A DNA stretch of 64,000 bases, taken from the NCBI RefSeq assembly GCF_002811925.1, contig NZ_NPDS01000011.1, positions 30,513 to 94,512 of the forward strand, in the 5' to 3' direction. Positions within the stretch are counted from its first letter, which is position 1; each line of letters begins with the position of its first letter. Under the pieces are notes generated by a model. That model was not told where the DNA came from. It made no database searches and saw only the letters and a program-made list of their open reading frames with translations. Shown here piece after piece: positions 49,171-64,000 of this stretch. A program made the position numbers and the translations under genes. The DNA comes from Leptospira barantonii (GTDB lineage Bacteria > Spirochaetota > Leptospiria > Leptospirales > Leptospiraceae).

Positions 49171-50238
49171 TTACCCGAGTTCGAAGGAGCGGACGAATTC
49201 CCGAATCGTGTTGATATGATCGATCTCCGGAGATGGATTCTCCTTACTCGGCTCGTAAAGATGTTCGTCGAAAACGTGATAATCGAAAATCTTCAAAGAA
49301 AAGTCCGGAAACGTGATGATGATATTTTCGGAATGAATGTCGAAAATGAGTTTTTCCTCTTGAGCCAGATGTTTGGTCACCTCGATCACGCGATGAAAAT
49401 CCAGAGCGATTTTTTTCAACTTGGAACGGCTGATCACCCCGAATTTATGCGTGTCAAAACTCAACTTCCATTTTGGGAAGAATGCGTCCTGCAAAGGGTT
49501 TTGTCGGATCTTTTCGTTCAGTCGGATGAATTCTTTTAAATGTTTTCCAGGAAGAAGGTTTTGGTTGTCGCAGGGAGTTAAGGTAAGAATGGAACTCCCG
49601 AACGGGGTTCTTCTCGCTCGAAGACCCATGAAGTAGCGTGTCGGAAGAACAAGATCGGGAATCAAAGACTTCAACTTCCAATAATGAAGCCTTTCCAAAC
49701 CCAAACGCGAAAACTTAAAATGAATGTCTTCCTTCGCCGATCTCGTCCAAGTTTTGGACTTCAAAAAATCCATCAGTTGAATCTCTTCCGATTTCAAATA
49801 TCGATCCAGATTCTTATTCACGTGTTTGTATAAGGAGCCGAAGATCGGATCGGAAGGAAGTTTGGACTTGCCGATCTTTACGACCTGATTCCAAGGAAGA
49901 GCGTAAACAAATTTATAAGAACCTCTTCCAATGTATTTTTCCGAGGAAAGAGGCATGAAGTTGTCGAGATATTCCCGATCGTAACGATGCGTTATGCGAA
50001 ACAGATGAGAAACTGGGAAGAATCTTTCGTAAGTTTTTCGAACAAAACCGGACTCGCGCAGACGATAATCGACAGGGAGATCCTCGATCGGAATTTCGGG
50101 TTTGGTTTTTTCGGGATCGTAAAAAAGTTCCTTATCAAGCCCCTTTTCCAGAAGCTCGATAAAGTTCGGAATCTTAGGAGAACTAAGAAAATCACGAATG
50201 ACGCCGCCTAATTCTCCGAGTCGATTCCGTTTATTCAT
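49171..50238 (-). CDS. Atypical protein kinase-like protein of unknown substrate
   Basis: A 355-residue protein I do not assign to a named family. Residues 104-124 read as a glycine-rich loop and Lys (YIGRGSYKFVYALP, then VVKIGKSK). Near the C-terminus D300-x-H302-xx-N305 (LIFDIHSENIII) and D319 (LKIFDYHVF) fit the D-x-H-x-x-N catalytic loop and the metal-binding Asp of kinase-fold phosphotransferases such as APH and ABC1 types. The intervening region is mostly helical. It begins 11 bp after the SBP gene in the nadC-relA series and 92 bp before purB. Catalytic competence is uncertain. Confidence 0.72.
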   Translation of the reverse strand: MNKRNRLGELGGVIRDFLSSPKIPNFIELLEKGLDKELFYDPEKTKPEIPIEDLPVDYRLRESGFVRKTYERFFPVSHLFRITHRYDREYLDNFMPLSSEKYIGRGSYKFVYALPWNQVVKIGKSKLPSDPIFGSLYKHVNKNLDRYLKSEEIQLMDFLKSKTWTRSAKEDIHFKFSRLGLERLHYWKLKSLIPDLVLPTRYFMGLRARRTPFGSSILTLTPCDNQNLLPGKHLKEFIRLNEKIRQNPLQDAFFPKWKLSFDTHKFGVISRSKLKKIALDFHRVIEVTKHLAQEEKLIFDIHSENIIITFPDFSLKIFDYHVFDEHLYEPSKENPSPEIDHINTIREFVRSFELG

Positions 50239-50249
50239 AATTTTGAATA

Positions 50250-52055
<1,806 letters not shown>

Positions 52056-52068
52056 GTAACTACCTCGT

Positions 52069-54093
<2,025 letters not shown>

Positions 54094-54094
54094 C

Positions 54095-54970
54095 TCAGTG
54101 TTGCTCTATGTCCAGACCGAGATCCAGAAAACGGGTCGTGTGCGTCAAATAACCCATGCTCACACCCGCCCCCGAAAACTCGGAAAACGCTTCGAGTTTT
54201 TCCGGAGTAATTCCTCCCGAAAATTCAATCTGCACGTTAGGCGCCTTTTGCTTGAGAATGGAATACGCCAGCTTTGTATCTTCCAATGAAAAATTATCAA
54301 GAAGAATCACTTCGGCGCCGGAACCGATCACGTCTTCGAGCTGTGACAGTCCATCGATTTCGACTTCGACCAGTCTGCCGGGAAACCGTGCTTTGATTTT
54401 TCCAACCGGTTCGTGCGAGGAAGAATACATCGCGAGATGATTGTCTTTGATCATTGCCATCTCGGAAAGATTGAGTCTGTGATTGCTTCCGCCTCCGCAG
54501 TAAACCGCATACTTTGCGAGCTTGCGATAACCGGGAAGAGTTTTGCGTGTGTCCAAAATCATCAGACCTTTTTGTCCGTATTTTTGAACGACTTCTCCGG
54601 TTCGAGTGGAGATACCGGAAAGATATTGTAAAAAATTAAGAAGAATTCTTTCGATTCTAAGTATATGAACGAGGCTTCCGTGAATTTTCAAAAGGGTATC
54701 TCCTTTTTGAAAATTCTCCCCATCCTTTTTAAAAAGTTCCGACCGAATTCCGTTTCCACAAAGAGTATTCAAAACTTCTAATACTCCTGTTCCACAAAGA
54801 ACGCCGGGTTCTCTTGCGTTCAAACTCGCGGTCGCTTTTTGGTCGGGGGAAAAAAGAGAAACGGATGTGATGTCTTCGTCGGGACAATCTTCTTCCCAGG
54901 CAAGTTTTACCAGGGTTTCATAATCTTGATAGCTTAGGGAAGAAATCGGATGAGTATAAGCGCGTTTCAT
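54095..54970 (-). CDS. nadC: Nicotinate-nucleotide pyrophosphorylase (carboxylating)
   Basis: A 291-residue quinolinate phosphoribosyltransferase, converting quinolinate and PRPP to nicotinate mononucleotide in NAD synthesis. Features are DEDITSVSLF, RIERILLNFLQYLSGIST, ILDTRKTLPGYR, GGGSNHRLNLSEMAMIKDNH and ISFSGGITPE-like GGITPEKL. I use ATG 54968-54970 (MKRAYTHPIS); a TTG form to 55009 adds 13 residues. First gene of the relA series. Confidence 0.95.
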   Translation of the reverse strand: MKRAYTHPISSLSYQDYETLVKLAWEEDCPDEDITSVSLFSPDQKATASLNAREPGVLCGTGVLEVLNTLCGNGIRSELFKKDGENFQKGDTLLKIHGSLVHILRIERILLNFLQYLSGISTRTGEVVQKYGQKGLMILDTRKTLPGYRKLAKYAVYCGGGSNHRLNLSEMAMIKDNHLAMYSSSHEPVGKIKARFPGRLVEVEIDGLSQLEDVIGSGAEVILLDNFSLEDTKLAYSILKQKAPNVQIEFSGGITPEKLEAFSEFSGAGVSMGYLTHTTRFLDLGLDIEQH

Positions 54971-55206
54971 TTGACTGCTAAAGAAAGTTTTACAATGCGA
55001 AAGCCACAATCAAGTGAATTTCAAAGCTGATTTTTAAAATACGCGGCGGTCGTTGCTTCTTACAGTTCAGTTCGATTTATTTTTGTTCAAGATCTTAACC
55101 GAATACTTTGAAAGTTAGACGAAAACGATTTTTGATTCGCCGGATTCTCAAGATTCGAACGAATTACCGAGAACGTGGTCGTTACTCCAGCCACATCTCC
55201 AAAAAC

Positions 55207-55235
55207 AAAAAAGGCCCGGTATTTCTACCAAGCCT
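55207..55235 (-). terminator. Rho-independent terminator after lruA
   Basis: On the minus strand a stem AGGC-tt-GGTA, loop GAAA, TACC-gg-GCCT is followed by a run of Ts (plus-strand As at 55207-55212). It lies 28 bp downstream of the LysM lipoprotein stop. Confidence 0.8.
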
Positions 55236-55262
55236 CTTTTCTCAAAACTCTGAGCTTTTCTA

Positions 55263-56912
<1,650 letters not shown>

Positions 56913-56958
56913 TGCGGCACCAGGTTCAGAAAAGGTAGGATAAAATTATAATCCGATC

Positions 56959-57298
<340 letters not shown>

Positions 57299-57357
57299 AA
57301 TCAGCAACTCCTTTCTGTCTCTTTCCGGCCAGCTCTACTAAAGGAAAGGCGATTCTG

Positions 57358-58485
<1,128 letters not shown>

Positions 58486-58489
<4 letters not shown>

Positions 58490-58968
58490 CTACCGGCAGA
58501 ATGCTCGTTGCAGGTTCCATAGATGTTTAAGCTATGTCCTGTAATTTTGAAACCGTTGTCTTTTGCGGCTTGTTCTTGAAGTTGTTCGATTCTTTCATCC
58601 ACAAATTCTACGATCTTTCCGCAGACTGTGCAGATGATATGATCGTGATGTTTGTGTCCGATGATGTGCTCGTAATATTTGTAATCTTTTCCGAAGTTGT
58701 GTTCCTGCAACAAACCGGCAGAAACCATAATCGAAAGAATTCTATAGATCGTCGCCTTTGAGATTTGATCTCTTTGATCCTTGAATTCTTCCAAAAGTCC
58801 TTCTGCAGTGAAGTGATTGTGGAGAGAAAAAATTCTTTCCGCAACCAGCATTCTCTGGTTCGTGATTTTCAGACCTTCTTTCTGAAGGTATTCCGAAAAA
58901 GTCTGCATTTCCATGCGGACCGCAGGTTCCGTTTTGTTTAGAATGGCTTCTTGTTTTTCTCGATTCAT
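58486..58968 (-). CDS. Fur-family metalloregulator
   Basis: A 160-residue Fur/PerR-type repressor: winged helix (about 20-95, with [18 protein letters not shown]) and dimerisation domain with [16 protein letters not shown] (metal His cluster plus CTVC) and a C-terminal GTCNEH. The first CxxC is present, but the second Cys pair is reduced to one Cys, so the structural zinc site may have three Cys. Its metal or peroxide specificity is undecided. It overlaps tgt by four bases and starts 31 bp after the LptE-like gene. Confidence 0.88.
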
Positions 58969-58999
58969 AAGAGATTACTCAAGGGGCGGGTCAAGATTA

Positions 59000-59560
<561 letters not shown>

Positions 59561-59661
59561 ACTTAGAAGGATCTTTCTTGGTCGGACCTCCGCGCAAGGA
59601 GTTTTTTCGGGATGCTTTTCGACTTTACAAATTTCGATTTTCAGTCCAGTTTTTTCGGAAG

Positions 59662-61407
59662 ATGAAAAGATTCTCCGCGCTTTCGACTTACGTTCTTGTG
59701 TTAATCTTGACTTTTCAGGGATTGGGGGCGGAGGACCGACCAGAATTACTATTATTCCCCGAGTTGCAGGGAAAGCTTCGGTTTCCGATGGAGTTTCAAA
59801 CTCCGATCTCTGGTTCTTTCGCCGAATATAGAACGCACCACCTTCACATGGGCGCGGACTTTAAGACGTTTCATCTGAACGGTCTTCCGGCCATCGCTCC
59901 TTTTGACGGCGTCGTTGAATCCGTCTCGGAATCTCCGACCGGTTACGGACTCAATTTGATGGTTCGTTCGTCGTCCGGACTGAGAGCAAAGTTCGCACAT
60001 CTTTTCAATTTAGAAGGCGCAAAAAAAGAACTCGAGAATCTCAGACAAGCCCTACACCTTCTCAACGACGGAATCTTCGCCGTAAAATTTTTAGATCACA
60101 AGTTTTTCGTAAAACAAGGACAAGCGATCGCAAGAATTGGAGAATCAGGAACTGGCGTTCCTCATTTACATTTTGAACTTCATGGAAATGGAGACACTTT
60201 CAACCCACTTGCCTATTTAAAGATGAGCGATCGGGACGGAACTCCGCCCGAATTGTTAGTTCTTTATGTCGATTCTTCCGACGGCCAAAAGTTTCGCATT
60301 CCCCTAAAGAAAAAGGAGAATGGAATTTACGAGTTGAACGATCCCGAACCTCTTAAGGTCGGTGGAGAAGTGAGAATCAAACTGGGAGCATTCGATCGAA
60401 TGAATTCTCGGAACAAGAACAATCTTTATTTCGCAAGACTTTTATCCGAAGGAAGAATTCTTTACGAAAGAAAGTTCGAAAAGATGAGCTACGCGGAAGC
60501 AAGAGATCATCAATCGATTTACGATTCCAATCGGTCTTCTCTCAATCCACCCGTTTATGTTTATAACTTATTCCCATCCTTAAAATCCAGTATCGACCTT
60601 AGGGAATTTCCTGAAAACCAGGAGATCCCTCTTGAGATAATCGCCGGGGACAAAGAAGAAAATCATTCTTCTTTGAAGATTAAAATTTTGAATTCGGGAT
60701 CCAAAGGATTTTCCGAAAAAGCGGTCGCAACGGAATATTCTTCGAAAGACGGACGCTTTTTGTTAAAAACTCCCAAGGGAAATACTTTTGGTAGAGGAAA
60801 TATTCTTTTCGAGAAGGTCGGAACTCCACCCGAAAACACTTTGCCGGAAGGTTTAATTTTAAAGAGCGAATTCTTTGAGGTCGAATCTACCGGAATCAGT
60901 TGGTCGGGTGAGGCAAAACTTCTTTGGAAAAACAAAAGGTTTGGAAAAGGGGAAAATCTCTATTTGCTCGAAGAGGGAACCAAGCGCTGGGTGATCCTAA
61001 AAACTTCTTTGGAAGGAGGAGGAGTCAGCGCAGTTCTAAATAAGATCGGAATCATAGCAGTTTTGGAAGACCGTTCTAAACCAAGAATCGACCATCCCTT
61101 TTTGATTTCCCGTCATCGCTTTACGCCGGAGGTCCGACCATCTTCCGTTATAGAAAGAATGTATTCCGTATCCGATATCGGGTCCGGCTACGCTGGTGGT
61201 GCTGAGATTCTTTTGGATGGCGAGCTATTTCCTTATGAATTTGAATCTGATCGCAAAATGATTTTGGTTAAGATTCCGAAATCCTTCGGAAAGTTTAAGA
61301 AACGACTTTTATTGCAGGCGAGAATCAAAGATAGAGCTGGAAATTTTTCCGAGTGGTTAACCGACCTTATCGATTTGGAAAAGACCCGTGATGATGAAAA
61401 AGGTTAA
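59662..61407 (+). CDS. M23 family metallopeptidase
   Basis: A 581-residue secreted protein. The ATG at 59662 starts a signal peptide (VLVLILTFQGLGA); the reading frame extends upstream to a TTG at 59578 without purpose. A LytM/M23 domain (about 35-190) has HLHMGADF and HLHFELHGNG with zinc-binding His/Asp, typical of peptidoglycan endopeptidases or their LytM-factor regulators. The ~390 C-terminal residues are beta-rich and unassigned. Divergent from the LptE-like gene. Confidence 0.85.
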   Translation: MKRFSALSTYVLVLILTFQGLGAEDRPELLLFPELQGKLRFPMEFQTPISGSFAEYRTHHLHMGADFKTFHLNGLPAIAPFDGVVESVSESPTGYGLNLMVRSSSGLRAKFAHLFNLEGAKKELENLRQALHLLNDGIFAVKFLDHKFFVKQGQAIARIGESGTGVPHLHFELHGNGDTFNPLAYLKMSDRDGTPPELLVLYVDSSDGQKFRIPLKKKENGIYELNDPEPLKVGGEVRIKLGAFDRMNSRNKNNLYFARLLSEGRILYERKFEKMSYAEARDHQSIYDSNRSSLNPPVYVYNLFPSLKSSIDLREFPENQEIPLEIIAGDKEENHSSLKIKILNSGSKGFSEKAVATEYSSKDGRFLLKTPKGNTFGRGNILFEKVGTPPENTLPEGLILKSEFFEVESTGISWSGEAKLLWKNKRFGKGENLYLLEEGTKRWVILKTSLEGGGVSAVLNKIGIIAVLEDRSKPRIDHPFLISRHRFTPEVRPSSVIERMYSVSDIGSGYAGGAEILLDGELFPYEFESDRKMILVKIPKSFGKFKKRLLLQARIKDRAGNFSEWLTDLIDLEKTRDDEKG

Positions 61408-61450
61408 AACGAACTGCTCTCGTCCTTCTAAGCTTTAAACGACATCTATA

Positions 61451-61490
61451 TTTTTTCGAAGAGGTCGGTAAACCGTCCCCTTCGAAAAAA
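61451..61490. terminator. Bidirectional rho-independent terminator
   Basis: TTTTTTCGAAGAGGTCGGT pairs with ACCGTCCCCTTCGAAAAAA around an AA loop, giving a long stem with T-runs on both strands. It sits between the convergent stops of the M23 gene and the 61505 gene. Confidence 0.88.
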
Positions 61491-61504
61491 CTTAAATCAA
61501 AACC

Positions 61505-62251
<747 letters not shown>

Positions 62252-62449
62252 TATACACTCCAAAATTTTCTTAAATTCTAAGATTCGAACACTGTAAGGG
62301 TAGAATCTTCATTTTCAAGAAATATTTGACTAATTTTAAAAATTAGATCCCTTGCCGAGAATCGAACGTTCCCGCAAATATTGTATTTTCATAATCTGAG
62401 AATATTTCATTCTTTCGGAAAATGGATCCTAAAGAACCTAAGCTATAAC

Positions 62450-62977
62450 TTAGGTTCCCGTCTGTTCGAATAATTTCGGTTCCGTGACAACCTCCGGCGG
62501 AAGTTTTTCCAAAACCAGATTTTCCGCAAATTTAGATTCCGGATAAAGATCCGTTTCGAGCAATCTAACGAACATCCGACACATGGAAACTCCGTGAAGA
62601 AACGCGAGTCTTCTGAGTTCAACCCAGTCGTCTTCAAACGGACGAAAAGGATAACGTTGTAGTTCGAGTTTTTGTTTTTGATAGGAGATTTTTTCTCCTG
62701 CATTCTGCTTTTGGATCAGAAATAAAACCGATCTATTACAGATACATTGGTTCAAAAGCAATCTCATGGATCCCGCGCTTCGAATTCTTCTGTCCAGATA
62801 AGGGACTAATTCTTTTGGAACATTTAGATCCGACGGAGAACCCAGTTTTTTTAGGTTTCTCTGTGAATCCAGGGCCATAAGATTTTTTTGTTTGCTTTGA
62901 TTCCTTCCGGAACGATTTGGCTTTAACAGGCGTAGATGCCTGACGGGTTTTTTTAAATTTTTGATGTTCATACCCAT
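62450..62977 (-). CDS. DUF1564 family protein
   Basis: A 175-residue DUF1564 protein, a family I know only from Leptospira. The basic N-terminus is followed by LVPYLDRRIR, LLLNQCICNR and the conserved core ISYQKQKLELQRYPFRP, DDWVELRRLAFLHGVSMCRMFVRLLETDL. No signal peptide. Function unknown; the helical core and Arg content could suit nucleic-acid binding (inference). GGAA lies five bases before the ATG. A paralogue is next upstream. Confidence 0.85.
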   Translation of the reverse strand: MGMNIKNLKKPVRHLRLLKPNRSGRNQSKQKNLMALDSQRNLKKLGSPSDLNVPKELVPYLDRRIRSAGSMRLLLNQCICNRSVLFLIQKQNAGEKISYQKQKLELQRYPFRPFEDDWVELRRLAFLHGVSMCRMFVRLLETDLYPESKFAENLVLEKLPPEVVTEPKLFEQTGT

Positions 62978-63069
62978 CTCGGTTCCAATGATCGTTCTCC
63001 CGGAACCGAATTTTGAAAAAAATTTTGCGTTTTTTTCAATTTTTGAATATGATTTTATTTTTTACTTAT

Positions 63070-63085
63070 GAATATTATAATATTC
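63070..63085. promoter_or_regulatory. Perfect 16-bp palindrome in an AT-rich region
   Basis: GAATATTATAATATTC reads identically on both strands and contains TATAAT. It lies about 93 bp upstream of the DUF1564 gene at 62450-62977, so it may hold a promoter or operator. Confidence 0.35.
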
Positions 63086-63210
63086 TGATTTTTTTGGGAA
63101 TTTCGGAGTGTTTTTTCTAAAAAGCAATCTTCTCAGCGCGATTTTGAAAACTTTTTGGGTCGGAAGTCCGGACCACAAGAAAATTCACTGAAATTCCTAA
63201 CTTTGTCATT

Positions 63211-63798
63211 TTATGCAGATGACTCTCTTTCGATCATTTGAAAAGTATTCTTACCAACGAGGAACAAAAATGAGAGTAAATCTCTTGAAGAAGAAATTTG
63301 CTGAACCAACAAAATTTCGAATGCTCGGCTTTCCCTATTTCTCAATGCGCTCTGAAATCCTGAAATTGGATTTTTCTTCTTCTTTTCATCCAAAGTAAGC
63401 AACAATACAAAAAAGTTGCAGATAGAAACACCGTAATAACGCGCTGTGATTCTAAGTTCGGCCCAATCTGCGGAATCAGGTCGAAAAGAAAAACGTATCA
63501 ACTCGAGATTCGTGCTTTGATAGATAGTTTTTTCACCCTGAGAATGTTTGAATAACGAATGCATTCGATTTCGATTTTCTTTTAATAGAAAATGCAACGC
63601 CTTCTTTAAAGATCCGAATTTAGCAATCCTTCGCTCTACACTTTGAATTCGATTTTTTGGAACCCACAAATCGGAAGGTGCGAGCCTTTTCCATTGAGGA
63701 CCGGGTTTACTTTTAGAAAAAGAAAGTGAATTTCTCGCTTCACTCTTCGCCAAACGACGAGTATGCTGTGAAGAATATAGATTTCTTACGTTTTCCAT
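63211..63798 (-). CDS. DUF1564 family protein, second copy
   Basis: A 195-residue paralogue of the preceding gene. The core is recognisable: KTIYQSTNLELIRFSFRP, ADWAELRITARYYGVSICNFFVLLL. The C-terminus has about 50 extra residues (FEILLVQQISSSRDL and a hydrophobic LLSFLFLVG) not seen in the other copy, perhaps a frameshifted or acquired tail. ATG start at 63796-63798 with AAGG just upstream. Confidence 0.78.
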   Translation of the reverse strand: MENVRNLYSSQHTRRLAKSEARNSLSFSKSKPGPQWKRLAPSDLWVPKNRIQSVERRIAKFGSLKKALHFLLKENRNRMHSLFKHSQGEKTIYQSTNLELIRFSFRPDSADWAELRITARYYGVSICNFFVLLLTLDEKKKKNPISGFQSALRNRESRAFEILLVQQISSSRDLLSFLFLVGKNTFQMIERESSA

Positions 63799-63962
63799 AC
63801 CTTCTACGGTTATTGAAATCGTTTTTGCCGTTTGGTTTTAGGAGAGAATTTTACGAAATTGGTTTTTTATTTAGAAAATTTGTATCTCTAACAAGTGGAT
63901 GTAGTTCCGACCAAAGCCCGTCTTAAAAAGATAGAGTTTTGCGATTCCATTCTTTCCCAAAT

Positions 63963-63992
63963 AAAAAAGGCCAAGATTTGACTCTTGACCTT
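63963..63992 (-). terminator. Rho-independent terminator of a gene beyond the window
   Basis: On the minus strand AAGGTCAAGA pairs with TCTTGGCCTT (one mismatch) around a 6-nt loop and is followed by a T run. It would terminate a minus-strand gene that ends just past the right edge. Confidence 0.65.
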
Positions 63993-64000
63993 TCGTTTTG

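Overview
This window is chromosomal DNA of a pathogenic-clade Leptospira. The evidence is two DUF1564 proteins and a DUF1554 lipoprotein (families I know essentially only from this genus), a LysM lipoprotein matching LipL71/LruA, many spirochaetal lipoproteins, several PAS kinases, and two decayed copies of the intergenic repeat with TTGTAGGAATTCCTACAA ends. Hand-counted lines range from about one third to one half G+C, richer than I would expect for L. interrogans, so a higher-G+C pathogenic species is likely. I see no rRNA, tRNA, CRISPR array, IS element or prophage.

Layout. 1-5441: a truncated multi-PAS histidine kinase facing a single-domain response regulator and a REC-GGDEF-EAL protein. 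5635-9624: a ferredoxin/adenylate cyclase/degenerate-peroxidase fusion in line with a DUF898 membrane protein and an M48 protease, then a small opposing ORF. 9777-15155: hisC, a 60-aa ORF under an RBS hairpin, rarA with a Cys-rich small gene, a VTT membrane protein and mutL. 15654-19563: DUF1554 lipoprotein, ClC channel, purM, FecR-domain lipoprotein. 19719-25565: ChrR-type cupin, ECF sigma factor, murI, an aminotransferase, a DegP-like protease, a divergent aminopeptidase-like lipoprotein. 25951-26973: a YceK-ankyrin fusion. 27085-38877: a minus-strand operon of STAS protein, AsmA/YdbH-like protein, YnbE/YdbL-like lipoprotein and a 2592-aa PD40/TPR/CHAT-like lipoprotein. 39083-42001: a polyprenyl-phosphate glycosyltransferase with a GT39-like partner. 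42022-47776: lipoprotein, HWE/HisKA_2 kinase, sterol-desaturase-family hydroxylase, membrane AraC regulator, SDR-like protein. 47777-54970: purB and a nadC-relA/spoT-SBP-kinase-like series. 55263-59560: lruA, STAS protein, tgt, Fur-family regulator, LptE-like lipoprotein. 59662-63798: M23 peptidase, an exported unknown and two DUF1564 genes.

Three parts deserve most attention. The first is the cyclase fusion: its C-terminal third reads as a class I (ascorbate-peroxidase type) haem peroxidase whose proximal histidine is replaced by arginine, which suggests a redox or peroxide sensor driving cAMP synthesis. The second is the 11.8-kb STAS-AsmA-DUF1318-giant lipoprotein operon. It resembles the E. 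coli ydbH-ynbE-ydbL lipid-transport locus, with the two small partners apparently fused and a very large envelope protein added. The third is the YceK-ankyrin lipoprotein.

Many genes here serve the envelope (lipoproteins, AsmA-like, LptE-like, M23, M48, DegP-like, ECF/cupin pair) or signalling, set among housekeeping genes for purine, NAD, histidine, DNA repair and (p)ppGpp.
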